DNA of 64,000 nucleotides, from contig NC_031470.1 in assembly GCF_000006565.2 (NCBI RefSeq), positions 174,994-238,993 on the forward strand, read 5' to 3'. The notes beneath the pieces are model-generated. The model searched no databases. It was not told the origin of the DNA and was given only the letters and a program-made list of their open reading frames with translations. The translations under genes were made by a program, and so were the position numbers. Positions 1-12,754 of this stretch are shown here, one piece after another. Within the stretch, counting starts at the first letter, position 1. The number at the start of each line of letters is the position of its first letter. Source of the DNA: Toxoplasma gondii ME49 (taxonomy: Eukaryota; Apicomplexa; Conoidasida; Eucoccidiorida; Sarcocystidae).

Positions 1-2978
1 ACTGAATGAAGGACCAGAGAGGCAGATGCACGCATGCAGATGGACAGATCGATAACTCGACAAGCAGAGCGATCAAGAGCTTCGCAGCTTCACACTCTGT
101 CGCCTGTGTCAGGTCTGACCGGAGTTGCGCGCTGGCTCTCACACATTTTGACGAGTGCGTCGTTGGAGACAGGCAGGACGCAAGAAGCATGTCGGCGCAG
201 ATGCAAAAGAGAAAGGAGATTGTTGTAAGGAGCTGTGACTACGTCGTCCGCCTGCAGTGGCGACGGTACGACAGAGCAGCAGAAGCGCGGGAGGTCAGGG
301 AGCTCTTCCTCCAGCACTGAGCAGCGACAACGAAAGAAACCACGGGGAGAAATCCACTATGAGGCAGCGAGAGGCGGCGAAAGACGCAGAAAGAGAGCAA
401 AGGACGGTTTCGAAGAGACAGAGAGGAACGGAGAACAGAAAGAGGGAGCGAACGAAGAAGCACAGGTGCGACAAAGAGAAGATAAACACTTGGAAGGCTG
501 TGGGCGACACCGCAGATACACCGACGTCTCGCAAGAGAGGTCGACAGAAAGGACGCACAGAGAAAGAGGATAGAGACGAAGAAGCGAATCTTCGCAAGAC
601 CAGAGCGACCCTTGAGGACATTAAAAAAACGCAGGTGAATGCAGAGAGAGTGAAGACTGCAGAGACATGTCTGAGGCACAGTGAGACGGAGTTGCATTAA
701 GTATTTTCCAGTCTCAGGAGCCTGCGGCGCGGAAGCGGTTTTGGACTGGATCTCTTCGAAAAGAACGCCGCTTACTCTGCACAACGAAGCTTCCCAAACC
801 GGAGCCTGTTCCGCCTCCCAGTGAATGCAGAATCAAAAAGCCTTGCGGGGACTCTGCAGCCTCCAAAGAGCGTCGCAGACTCTCTGCGATTCTGTCGCGG
901 TGCTCAGGTCCGTACACGCAGAAGCCGTGAGCCCTGCGACAGAAGGATTCGGAAAGAAAACCGAGACAGCTCCAGGAAGCGAGACGAGAGGAAGAGACGA
1001 AGGCGAAGCGGTCCCTGCAGCAAGAGACAGGAAAAGCTGAAGCAGCGGGGGAAAGGAGAACGGCGCGCGACGAGAACGCGGTGAATGGAGACAAGGAGAG
1101 GGAGAGCAAAACGCCCCGAGAATGAAGAGCGAAAAGACAAGGAAGGGGATATGAACACAGAGAGAAGAGAGGAAGGAATACCACAATGACAACGAGACAG
1201 GATTGAAAGCCGATGGGCGCCGAGAGGAAGAAAACGCGAGGGAAAAGAACTGCTTCTGGAAGAAACGAAATCGCTATGAGGCTGTGACGAGCGAGAAGGA
1301 ACGGCAGTGACTGAAAACTCTCGGAGGTACCAGTTATTTCCAGCTCCAGAAACGTCGGAAATGAGGTGTCTCTCGTCAAAGAGAGAGCCGAAGGAGCCTC
1401 GGCGTAGTTCGTTGAGAACGCCTTCTTCCATGTCTATCAAAATAGCCTGCATCCAAATCGAAACAACACACAAATAAGGAGCTGCGTTTGCGCAACACAG
1501 GCGATCCGCGACGTTTTCGCCCACACCTTCACGCATTCAAAGCACAGAAAACGGAAACCAAAGCCTCATTGTGGCTGTCTGCGTCTCACGGAACTCGCAT
1601 CGTATCTTCACCCCAGATTGTGATGAATGTACACTGGGAGTTTACAAGGGCTACGTAGCAAAAACTCTGAACTTCTCCACCGCCATCACTCACACGACTA
1701 GGAAGCTGTGTCCATCTGTGTAGATAGATGCAGGACGCGTCAACGAACTTGAAATGCTCACGAACTCTGGAGCGTGAATAGCTCTAGAGGAGAGTGTTCG
1801 TTCGGCATTTTCGCACTTGCGGAAACCAGGCAAAATGGGGAAAAACGACGAATCGGGCAACTTACGCGAGCTTTGAGAGTCCTAAGAGGCTGTCCGTCCC
1901 CGAGGTCGTAGCAGGCGTGGTGTCTGGAACGGCATGCAAACGGAAAGGCCTCTTCACGAAGAAAAAATTGGAGAAATCGCATTTTTACGGAAGACAACCG
2001 ACCACACCAGTAAGGAGAAAAAGACGAAGCAAATTAGATTCGATGATCCACAGACCCCATCCGAGTTCGATCCTCCATAGGTCAACTTCTCATTTCTCGG
2101 TGATACCCAGATAGAACCAGTTAAACACTGTGCCTTTTTTCAAGCAGATAACAAATTACAAGCACAGACAAACAGAACTCTCCGCTTCTGTCAAGCTTTC
2201 GAAATCCGTCAAAAGAATTAGCTGCAAGGACATAGACGCAAATCTCCACTGTTTGACATGTCTGTTGAGATACCCAGGACATCGATATATATATATATAT
2301 ATGCTTATCAAACAACTTCCTTTGCTCTAGAAATTATATGGTTTCGCGGGACCAGTAAAATTCACATTGTGAGGAAGAAAACTGGGTGTTTGATGGAAAG
2401 TCTGTGTTTGTGGTTTGATTGAAAGAGCATTTGGTGAAAAGGGGATATCGACGGGTGAAACCGTGTGGATTTCCTCATGCCTTCCTTCCCCAGAGAAAGA
2501 CCGATTGAAAACTGCATCTCTGAGCCTGAATTATGCGTTTCTGTTACGTTTCGCTGGTTTACTTCCGTGTCGGGAAGCGGAACCCGGAAGCCGCACAAAC
2601 AGTGACTGTGAAAGCACTCATATTTTTCTAGAGCCACTGAAGGCGCGTATGCCTTTTCTAAATTTTTAGTCAGTGGCAGCTGTTCTGATTCCCAGAACTA
2701 CATTCCGTGAAAGCTTCTAGGTTTCCCTGGACTCAGTTACATTGTAGAGTTCCCTCGCCCCCGTCCTGCTGGCACCTGGCGTTGACGTTGCGGAAGAAAG
2801 TCGACATGGAAGCGCTGAAGCGAGGAACATAACTCGCATTCTGCCTGCTCCATTTCTTTGCGGCTTCCGCCTCTCTAACCACTGCGGCCGCGTGTTCTTC
2901 CAAAAGGGTCTCCCAAAATTGACCGCCGATCTGGTTTCCACATTGGCCTATCTGAACGACGAAGACTTCCCGGGGCAT
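1..2978 (-). CDS. TUBE1: Epsilon-tubulin, 5' half (partial, runs off left edge)
   Basis: Epsilon-tubulin is a centriole/basal-body tubulin needed for triplet microtubules, and coccidia retain centrioles. I see five exons: 2978-2776, 1923-1866, 1446-1331, 933-776 and 316-143, all GT-AG with matching phases, giving 236 residues. The start is the ATG at 2978; the ORF continues upstream only to a GTG. Visible landmarks are the N-terminal [11 protein letters not shown], the ILIDMEEGV strand, the [11 protein letters not shown] segment, the tubulin GTP-binding signature GGGTGSGLG, and [10 protein letters not shown] followed by CVLPVSN. These match epsilon-tubulin rather than alpha, beta or gamma; I compared them with the human protein from memory. 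The segment between FFRNVNAR and TLKAR has the same length (14 residues) as in human, which fixed the exon 1/2 junction. The C-terminal half lies outside the window. Confidence 0.9.
2284..2302. repeat. (TA)n microsatellite
   Basis: Short TA dinucleotide run inside intron 1 of the epsilon-tubulin gene. Confidence 0.85.
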
Positions 2979-5900
2979 CTTTCCGCCTCGCACCCATGTG
3001 CAAATGCAACCAATCGGAACGGCGAACCTCGACTTCAGAGAGACAAGGACAGACCCGTTAACTCAGAAAGATTTGAAGAAAGTGGCTTTCTCAGAGCGTT
3101 TCAAAGGTCAATGTCTTAGCTGAGACCATTCGCGAGGAAAGACCTTACTCTCATAGCGGAAAGTCTTAGCAGAAAGGACGTTTCAAGAGTAAAGCCGTTG
3201 CATAAAAACAGTGTTTCATGAGTGGGCAGGAAAAACTGACAAAGAAACGAACACAAGCCGACGAAAGTGTCTACAGCCACACAGAATTCACAAGCTGTAC
3301 TGCATGTGCTTGCACACCTATCTTTGTTTTTTTCCCTCGCCTATTTCTTCGGATTCCGCTAGAGTTCTTTGCCTCTAGGTAGTCAAGTGCGCAATTTAGC
3401 ACGGCTCGAAATGCGGAGACAGATCAACACGTTCTTTCAAACGCGGCTGAACATGTAAAATTACAGTCCTTTGCGTGTTGGGTGAAACTTGGTGGCCCAG
3501 CTGCCATCTCCCTTGAATCGCAACTATCTGCTGGATACCCCTACACTTGGTGCACTTAAAATGAGGGTAATGGAAGGCACAAGAGATCTTGAATCCAGAA
3601 GACAAAGACTTTTCAGCGGAGGAGGAGCGGAATGAGACGACGAGACATGCGAAGCTCGCTTCGCCGGTTCGGCAGTGTCGCGCGCGCGGAGAAGTGCCTT
3701 TCCACAAGGGGGGGAGATGGGCTTCTGCGACCGCTGACGTAGTGTGAATCGGCTTTCTCTTTCCTTCGCCAAAGAATATACACGGGCAAGCTTAATCGAT
3801 CGAGTTATGCGGAAGAGCCGCATAATAAGATGAGGTGGGCGCGAGGCAAAAGCGCAAAGTAACGCAGCAGCAGCATGCCGAGTTCGGGGAGACACATTCT
3901 AAAACAACGGATAGAACTCGCGTGCACGGAGCTCATCGAAAGCGTACAAAAGGGCTTCAAGTGATGGGTTGCCTCGAAGTGACAGCTGGGTCGTACCACC
4001 GAATCCCAAGAAGAGACTCTGGCGTGGCACAAAGAAAACAGCTCCTGATCCGCAAAGAATGAATCGATCTAACGCACCCGAGTCAAGTGGGTGCTGGGAA
4101 AAGAGCTGCACTTGCTCTTTTAGTCCAATGAAGTATGATAGACATTTAGCGTCGGTCATTACCAGGTGCGGATTACAAGCAACTGCAGAGTATAAAGAGT
4201 AATCCCATACGTGCGATAGACAGCTGGCATCCGGCAGTACCGTGTTTGGATAAAAGCCAACTTTAGGCGCGATGTCTGTACTTGTATAAGCCGGCGAGTA
4301 CCGTTCAAATGCAAGGAAGGGACAAGTGAACATGTTTAGTTCTATGCTTGAAAGAAACCACCCTTTTTCATGACTTCAGCTTCCACCGAAACCTGAAAAC
4401 ATGTGGGATAGCGAAATCCAACACATTTAGGTGTCATAAAAGGCACTCCGGTGGAATGAGGGAACGTAAACGGAAGCAAATCGTTGTAAATCCACGATTA
4501 GAAAAAAAAACAATTGCTGGTAGAGAGAGCGTTTCCGCACGAGCATCTCGAGGCCGACGGTGCCGCGTGGATCGTTTGAACACAAAATTTCGATCCTTTC
4601 TATATAGAACATGTGGGTGATAAAACGTTTGCCGCACATGAATTGTCACGCAAGTCTCACCGCAGGCAGTTCTGGACTTTTTTTCTCACCAAGAGATGCT
4701 CAGCGTTTTTCAGACGCCATGTTTCCTTACCAGTTGCCTTTCTCGGGACGTATCCACTTAAAAACGCTTTGCAAATCTGCGATAGGGCGTGTGTTGGAGT
4801 TCCCACACTTTCGAAGGCTCAGCGTCACGTGAGAAGGGAAAATTACCGGATTTCTTGCCCTCAGAAAAGCCCTCGTCGGTTGCTCATCTGTGCCACTTCA
4901 CTAAGGATCTTTCATCACCGTCCACCGGAAAGAAGAGATCATGTAAGTGCTGACACAAATCAGTGTGAGGGGGCGGACGAGGGTGGTCCATTGCAGTCAC
5001 GTCAGAGCGTTTCTCTTCGTCTGAATTATCCTTTCTTGAAGGTTTTCTGTCTGCCACGTCCAAAAAGCAGTGATTCTACAGAGTTGCACTTTCGCACGAA
5101 ATGCGCAACTGGATGTACCCAGTCCTACAATGAACATTAATCCAATTAAGGATTACACACACCAAATAGGTTGCAATAACGTTAGGAACTAGCCAACACC
5201 AACGTGCGTGTGCGGGATCGAGATAAGTAGACTGTAGATCTCTCTAATTGATTCTTGTTCGCTGTGCATAGAGGGAAGTTGAGACTTCAATTTATTGAAA
5301 AAGATTAGCAGCCCAGGGAAAACCGCCACACAGAACCTGACGCAAGAGTAAAACCCCGAACGAACGCGAATCTGGACTCTGCACACGACGGAACGTAAAT
5401 TGGTACTCCGTGGAAAGACTCGAGTGTAACGGATTTTGCAACTCACGACAATTTCAGCTGGCGGGTTCGAATGGCGCCAACAAAGGATCAGAAGCTATCA
5501 GAGAGAGTTCTTTCCCTTAGTTGTTAGAAGCGCTCTTGTCATTTACCGCGGAACACGACAGCTTGTATCGAGGACGTACGTTTTAGCAATAGCACCCACA
5601 GTGTTCGTACGAGACCCATTAACACAAAACAGTGTTCAATGACCGCGATGTTCTCAGCTGCTAGCGTGTTTTATCGGCAGACTATTTCCATCGTTTCACT
5701 TGACGAGAAACGGGTGACATGCAAGTGTCGACACGTGGTTTCCCGTTTGCGACGAGACGAGATAGGACGGCTGACGATGCCGAGCAGCGGCCTAACTAGA
5801 CGGCAGGCGTTCATCATTTATCTGTAGAGTCACTTTTTCGAACAGAGCTTAGTGCGCTCGCAGTGCCCTCCGTTGCTGGCGGGAAATGTTGGAGGTTTCC

Positions 5901-6065
5901 ACTGTCACGTGCGACTTCTGGTGGGGGATGCCTTTCTGCGTGTGTGGTGTGGTTTGCAGCTGCCGCTGAGAAACCCCAGCTTCTCGACGCGTGGACACTA
6001 ACCCCGTCAGGGTTTCATCCATCTTCCTTCGAAAGATCCGCTGACGGTTACCCGTTTCTGCAGAG
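2979..6065. other. Intergenic region between TUBE1 and gene A
   Basis: This is the shared upstream region of two divergent genes. No exon with conserved protein character was found. A 144-codon ATG-started reading frame on the minus strand (4333-3899) is listed separately with low confidence. No tRNA or repeat larger than a short A or T run was seen. Confidence 0.5.
3899..4333 (-). CDS. Hypothetical ORF, 144 aa, doubtful
   Basis: A single-exon reading frame starts with ATG at 4333 and ends at 3899. The product has no signal peptide, no convincing membrane segment and no motif I recognise. An ORF of this length is expected by chance roughly once in a few such intergenic regions, and there is no flanking evidence of expression. 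It could be part of the 5' UTR or promoter region of the epsilon-tubulin gene. It is kept only because it is the longest ATG-started frame in an otherwise empty 3-kb gap. Confidence 0.12.
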   Translation of the reverse strand: MFTCPFLAFERYSPAYTSTDIAPKVGFYPNTVLPDASCLSHVWDYSLYSAVACNPHLVMTDAKCLSYFIGLKEQVQLFSQHPLDSGALDRFILCGSGAVFFVPRQSLFLGFGGTTQLSLRGNPSLEALLYAFDELRAREFYPLF

Positions 6066-8244
6066 ATGGATGTTCGGTATCAGACACGCGGAGCGGTTGC
6101 CGCGGTGTACGTTCTCTTCCGCACTGTAGTAGGCGCAGTACTCGGACTCCATTGTCTGAAGATTGTTTCGGCAGAGGTCGGTCTTACGCATGGGATCATG
6201 TCTACCGAATTTGAGGTAGAGCTTAGAGGCCACAACTGGGTCATCGACTCGGGTGCCTGCCTGTTGGGGCAGCCGAGGAATCTTGTCGTGGATCCCGTTC
6301 TCGACAGCGAGTTCATGACGCCACAGAAGCTGCTCACAGACCGGACGGGCCCGGAGCTCTGCAGCTGGCTGGAGAAAATCCATCGGCAGCACATGGAACA
6401 GAAGCCAGCGTGGTTGGCAGCGTACCAAAAGTTCGAGTAAGAAAACAGGGAGAGATGGGCGGACACGCTGAGGAGACCCTGCGCTTTACAAAGCGGCAAC
6501 GGAGGTCGGGTGCCCATATGTGTAGCCACGGTTGGCTTTACTGCCGTGGTGGTACTTGTGGCACAAGCTGTCAGAAAGAAATGTGCTGCAGACCTGATCG
6601 GGTTCGATTGTCGTGGTGCTGTTCGCGCCAGTTGTCAGAAGGGATTCGGTGAAGCATTTTGCGGGGATCGCGTGGAGGGCGTCCGGGCCGCACGTAGGGG
6701 GTTCTGCGGTAAAATGCGTTTTCTGTCGTCTATGTAAATTCAGAAATGCTTGCCAGGTTTCTTGTATCGGCTATCTAACTGCAAATTCAGGTTCGGAACA
6801 ACGGGATTCACCAACAGTACTAGGAAATAGGAGATCGCGTTACTTCTAGGGACAGCGACTGGCCAACCGCCATTATTTAGATTGGTACAAAGAAGGGTTT
6901 TTGCACGATACTTTTCAGAACCAGACGCGTTCTTTCTGTGGGAGATTGTTGATTCGCAGCCTGTGGAGCGCAGACACCTCTATTTCATGATTTGAGCGAC
7001 ACCACGTGTCACGTTGCATGCAGGAAACGCTTCTTTCTTCTCCGCCTTCTGGGAATGGTGGGGAAGCCCATCACGTTTTTCCCCGAGTTCACAGTGAGGA
7101 TAATCGTGAAACACTTCAGTTTGTGGGGGGACGATAGATGGGGGAATGCGCAGCCTTGGATTGCCGCGACATTCGAGTACGCTCATCCTGAAGGCGCCGG
7201 AGGCGAGCTCTTTCTCCACATAGAAAAGGTTTTCTCGATGGAGTTTAGCGGCCGGGTGGCGAAGCTTGTGCACATCCTCTTGAATCCGTCGGCGACCTTC
7301 AACCAATACGTGGAACTCCATAGAAGAAAAAGCAGTGGGGTTCCCGGGGACTCCGGTGTCTCAGGGATACGTCGGACGCTCTACGAGAGGGACTTGAATA
7401 TTAGCCACTTTCCGACCGCAGACACCAGTCAGATCAGTCACAGCTTGGCCCCCGATATACTCACGCTGAGATTTGCCAAACAGGACTTCTGGATGGAAGA
7501 CGGCAGCTGCTACATTCTCTCGTAAGTAAATGTTGCATGAGTTCGAGAGGCGTCACGCTGTGTGTGTCTAAAGCGTACAACCTGGACGCTGGTAATGCAG
7601 TATCACTCGAGTCATTTGCATCCGTCTCCGTTAGACAGATGTGCTGCGGCGCGTTGCTTTCTCTGGGGTGACGGAACGCTGCACAGCCTTGACGTGCGGA
7701 TGCGGGTAGAAGTGACATTCTATCTCGTTTGTTAGCACAGAGTACATATGCCATGTTCCGGGTTTTCCTGTTATTGAAAACAATACGAACTTCCAGTGCG
7801 TCGAGAGTGGTGCTTAGTTGTGGAAACCGAATCACGCCACTTTCCCGCGTCCTGTCGATAGGACTTTGGAGGGGCAGCGGTAGAACGTTCGTGGTTGTAG
7901 ATCTCTCCGAGTTGCAGCGAAGCTGAAACGTATCTTCTGCATGCTTTGCATTTTTATTCAGGAGATTCGTTGCAACGTCTTCGATACGAGGGAAGACTCT
8001 GTGCAAGATTGTCTCTGACTATGGTCACAGAGAATCGTGGATGCCTTTCGTGGGGAGCAGGAAAAAAACGGTTGCTCTGGCTGTGACAGCTGCCGATTTT
8101 TTCAATACTCGGCGGCCCTCTTTGGTAGCACATATCAAGGAAGGAGTGAAGCTGGAAGCGCTCGACAAAACTCCTGTCGTGCTGGAGCTTGTCACAGATC
8201 CTGTAATACTGCGCTCCTACGTTGAAGCTGCTAGGAAAGCATAA
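6066..8244 (+). CDS. Secreted protein A of a paralogous coccidian family (383 aa)
   Basis: Three exons, 6066-6436, 7024-7521 and 7962-8244, sum to 1152 nt (383 codons plus TAA); both introns are phase 2. The N-terminus has a hydrophobic core at residues 10-35 and a likely signal-peptidase site at VSA/EVG, so the protein should enter the secretory pathway. There is no second membrane segment. Conserved with gene B are GAC followed by NLVVDPV (residues 63-78), the TGP..C.WL segment (94-102), FPEF, PW-AAT, ATFNQ in exon 2, SCY (285-287) and TLC (302-304). Four cysteines (65, 99, 286, 304) are shared with B and could form two disulfides. I do not recognise the family and assign no function. Shared intron positions and phases show that A and B arose by tandem duplication, but A has diverged strongly. 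A dense-granule, rhoptry or surface location is possible but not shown. Confidence 0.82.
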
Positions 8245-8436
8245 GGAGGCGCCTAGGGGTTGAACTTGTTTGACAGCTGTGGCGAGCCAAACTCACTTTA
8301 GTTCACCGGAGGTTTTCAACGACAGAGGCAGAGAGTGAGTAGGAGAATAATTGAGCAACTGGACCAGTGCGCGCTTGCTTTTCGTCCATTTGCAGGACGT
8401 GTCGCGCGTTTTCTAGGGTGCGGGATAACTAAGGAG

Positions 8437-9022
8437 ATGTCAGTCCCTTCTGCAACGTCAGTGAGGTTTTATGGTAAGGAATGAACTCGAGCAAACTCGA
8501 TTCAGGTCTCCCGCATTTGTTGTCACAATGGCTGCCAATAATCCAGGCCGTTTGTCATGTTACTCCATTCCAGAGGACAGCAGGAAACACAGATTTGTGT
8601 GTACAGGCAATAGATGGGGATTGCCACCTTTCGGCGCATGGTATTTTCACGTGTCCGGCATAAGCCAATCTTGCTGGCGTGTGCATCGTGGCGTTAGAAC
8701 GGATGGCCGAACATGTCTTTTGCAGGGATCCTCTCTTAGTCAATAACGTGGAAAGAACGCATTTGTCTTTCCGCTACAGATTCCATCTCATCTGACTTCC
8801 GACAATTCTCTTTTTTTCGTCGTGGAAGCAGGGCCTGAGGAGCCGGGCGTGCCGCGATTCGCTACCCCAGTGGCTGTCGAACATGTGCCTTCAAGGGAGG
8901 GGCACTCCCTCCTTCAACTCAAGATAAAACCAAGAGACTGTGACACAGAAACTTTCGTCCCCCCAAGTGTCGATCACAGTAAGGTTACATTTGAAGCAGA
9001 ATGCTTTCCGAAGGCTGCATAA
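8437..9022 (+). CDS. Possible small two-exon gene or diverged family fragment (75 aa)
   Basis: An ATG at 8437 opens a 37-nt exon ending at 8473 before GTAAGG. A T-rich tract and GCAG acceptor precede an exon at 8832-9022 ending in TAA. The join keeps phase and gives 75 residues. A putative non-coding intron (GTGAGT near 8334 to TTTGCAG near 8395) lies just upstream. The second exon is protein-like, with Lys/Glu/Asp-rich strands resembling in spacing the strand pattern of the third exons of A and B, but without clear identity. No signal peptide is visible. It may instead be 3' untranslated sequence of gene A, or a decayed third copy. Confidence 0.25.
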
Positions 9023-10697
9023 AATCTTGCCGGTAAAGGAGTCGACAGCACTGTCAGGGGAAGCAGAGCTTTAGCGTTGTCTTCCGGATTAGTAATCGGC
9101 ACTCCAGCAGAGAAAGCACGTCATGGCACCCACCTGGTGAAACGTGCTCACCAGTGGGACTTATCGTGACGCCCTGTCGACGGCCCCAACTCAGATGTGG
9201 AAACTCTGTTCATCTGCGGCAATTTTCTTCTCGCCAACTGACCCTAAAACCCTCACTGTCCCGGCCTCGATCATGAGTATCTCTAGATTCTAGATAAATT
9301 GGTTTTGTCGCAACAATCAATCTCACCACAGGTTTTTGTCCATCAAAAACGAAGGAAATCCTTGGTGAGTAGTAATCGTAAACATGGTACCTAGGCTGTT
9401 CTGAATATGACTCCACTTCACAAACAAGTGCAATTGCTGACGTTATAGTGCGAATTCTACTCTTAATTTGACTCCCGTGATGAGATCCAAGAAACCAAGT
9501 TCTTTATGGTTGCTGAAGCCCATCCGCGACGTATTTTCGTTTCACGGCTGACATTACGGAGAACCTCACGTTCCTGTTCGCATGGCGACACTGACAAACA
9601 CACGAGCTGCTATCCACAGTCCACCATCGGGTGATGGCCCATAATCACTGGAGCAACACGGTGATTTCTTGTGCATTTGTAATTGCCCTCGCTCGACTGG
9701 ACAGCGTAAATCAGCACCGGACCACGGGGGGGGGAGGGGGAGGGGAGGATACGCCGCAATTTCGACAGGCATGTTTCAAGGCGAGTATCGATATCTGAAA
9801 AGATCGCGCGGCGTACATGCATCCCTGACCGGGACTCGCTGCGGTCGGGTGAATGCTTCCAGAAAGTTGCTTTCACGACCACCCACTGCCGCATCACCAA
9901 AGTCCATCCCGAATCTTACACAGTGTTCCTAGAAGAACACGGAAGGGGCGAGAAAATGCTCCTCGGTTGCCCCTTCCAAAGTCGCCACACATCCCAACTC
10001 CGCCGACAACGCTGAAATCTAACAAACATTACGCCTAGAACATAACCGATGTGGAGTATCCTGAATGGCGTTAGATTTTTAAATCCAACATGACCTCTAT
10101 TCTATAACATGGCCGCTCTGGAGTAACCTGAATGGCGGAGGACGTGCAAGTTCACAACGTGCAAGTGAGCTGCTCGCCTAAGAGGTGCAAGCATGCAGAA
10201 CAACGGATCCGAACCCGGCGGAAGCGCGGCGCCGGAGACGCACACAGCTTGCAGAGAGCCCGACAGCTGCATCCTCGAAGAGGGATTTTTGTGGGGGCCA
10301 CTCTTATAGTTTCGGTAGCCAAAGAAGGAGTCTTGAAACTCTTTTTCGCTTGTTTTCGTGCTTCTGAGGTCTTGACCGCCGGTGTTGTGGTTCACCCGTT
10401 GCGCCTGAGACTGGGGGAGACGCTTCCCAACGGGCTTGGGCGCTCCCTTTCCGCGGAGTCGTGGTTGGTTTGTACTTCCAAGTTGGAGTTTCATTTCAGT
10501 TACCGCTCCTGTGTCATTCCCCTTCTTTCCAAGAAACGGCGTGAGTCGTTTTCGCGCGCGAGGTCCCTGTTCTCCGCAACGAGCTGCCGCAGTGCCACAG
10601 CGAGGGGTTCCGTTGAAGACCTTACCGGTCCCGATCCGTAGTTTCCTTGAGTGGAGACTGCCGCTTTGAAGTGCCGAGCTGTTTGCCAGTTAATGCC
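9023..10697. other. Intergenic region upstream of gene B
   Basis: No gene seen. It contains a G-run (about 9726-9747, nearly all G with a few A) and presumably the promoter and 5' UTR of gene B. Confidence 0.5.
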
Positions 10698-12701
10698 ATG
10701 GAGACTGGCCTAAAGGAAAGGGGCGGTTCTCGCCATGCTCCCCGGCTTTGGCGTGGGCCGACTCGGCACTTGCTGTCGATTCGACTTGCGGCTTTCGCCG
10801 GCTTGACTTTTCTGCTCGCGGCGTCGCGAGTTTCTGCAGAAGTGGGGGCTTTCGAGGGAGGCATCGGCGACCACGTAACGATGCATTTGATAGGGAGAAG
10901 CTGGGAGATGCACGGAGGCGCGTGCTTCGTTGGCCGGCCGAAGAACTTGGTGGTCGACCCGGTGTTCGGTACATATGGCAGACAGCCCCAAGTTCTCGAG
11001 ACACACAAAACCGGTCCTCGTCTGTGCAAATGGCTAGACGAACTTTTTGAGCAACATCAGGCGCGGCGGTCTGAGTGGGAAAGGGCGCACGAAGCTGCCA
11101 AGTGAGTGCCCACTGCACAACAGACGAAGCGAGACAGCGGGATGGTGCTCTGCATTTAGGTTTTTCTGAGTTGGGGATCTCTGCGGCGAGCTGCTGTTCC
11201 ACGCACGATTTCTTCCCCTGCGAGGATCCTCAATTTGAGAAGACTGTTACGCGGAGCTCCCGTCCGAAGAGCACGCGAGTCGTTGTTCGGCCAGTTTTTT
11301 GCGGAAGTTCTTGGCAGACGCCGCGCAAGCAGCGCCTAGAAGTCACTCGGTAGTGAACCTACGGGGAAGGAGCGGAAGAAAGGGCACAGATCCGCACTGA
11401 CATCCATGCACATAGACAAACAGACGCTTTCGCTTGCTTTGCGAATCCTCGGAGAAACTGCTCCCAGTTGCGGCTGGCGTTTGCCCGCATAGAAACACAC
11501 TTCGCCGCTCGAATAAGGAAGGCTGTAAGGCTGTCCAGTTCCATTCTCTGCAGCTGCGGTCCCGGGGCCGTCTCTGCGGGTGCCTTGTGAGAGGCTCTGT
11601 GCGGAGTGTGTGGCGGCCTCTACAGGAGAACATTCGGCCGCCGTCTTCCTTCCAGACGCCTGATAGATGAGAGGAAGGAACGGTGCGCGCAGCGTCACAC
11701 GCACATGTGTATGCGGTGTCTTTCCTCAGGTCGCAAGTGTCGATGTTCAACGCGGTGCGGCGCTTCAAGAACGCCGTCACAGTTTTCCCCGAGTTCCAAG
11801 TGGAGATCGAGTCGAACTACCTCAGTCTCTTCCACGACGACTGGTACGGCAACCAACTGCCCTGGATGGCCGCCACAGTCAAGTACGTTGAGCCGAAGGA
11901 CGGATACGGCGTCTTCCAGCACCTGAATCGCGTCTTCGCTGTGCCGGGAGTTCCCCAGGCGCAACTCGTATTCTTTCTGCTCTACCCTGCGCCGACGTTC
12001 AATCAGCCTGTGAAGCTGGAGAAACCGGGGAAGGGCAGCATCGTCTCCGGCTTCATCGGCGGAACGGGACTCGGGGCCTCGGTGTCGCACATGCGCCGAG
12101 GAGACATCGGCGACCTGGTTGACCTCGGCCGTGTCATTTACGCCGCAGTGAAAAAGAATTTCACCATCCAAGCCTCTCTCTCGGACTTCTGGCTGAACGG
12201 GGGCAACTGCTACATGGGATCGTAAGTGCACGCGACTTTGCGGCTGCCTGTGGCGTCTGCACCGCCGGTGTTCAAATGCTTGTTTTTCACAAAGGTGCTC
12301 GCCCCGCCATGTGAGCAGCTGAAGGAGAGAGACACCAGACCCAGCGGAACACCATTTTTTTTCCGCGAAACGATGGTGCGCGACTCCAAGCGAACCTTGC
12401 AAGTCGACCTCCGAAAAAAGCGAAGAGAAACCGCGCATCGAGGAATACCACAACGTGTAACAGAGCGTCGAGCGGCAGTGGGCATCTGGCAGGGTAGAAA
12501 CGCGTTCATGTATCCAGGCGCAAGGATTCCGTCGGAACCGGAAACCGAGACGCCCTTTCTGCGAGGACTTTTTTTTTCACAGCCTCAATCCTGGCAGTGC
12601 CACCGAAGTGGACGTTTCCCCATCGACACCCTCGACGTGCACATCTGAAAAACAGCTGCACGCACATATGTATACATGCGTATCTATATACACACATATA
12701 C

Positions 12702-12754
<53 letters not shown>

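Noticed and set aside
2741..2748. Alternative exon 1 donor of epsilon-tubulin (GTAACTGAG at 2740)
   Set aside because: It cannot join to the next exon without a stop or frame change; the donor at 2775 gives the right phase and conserved loop length.
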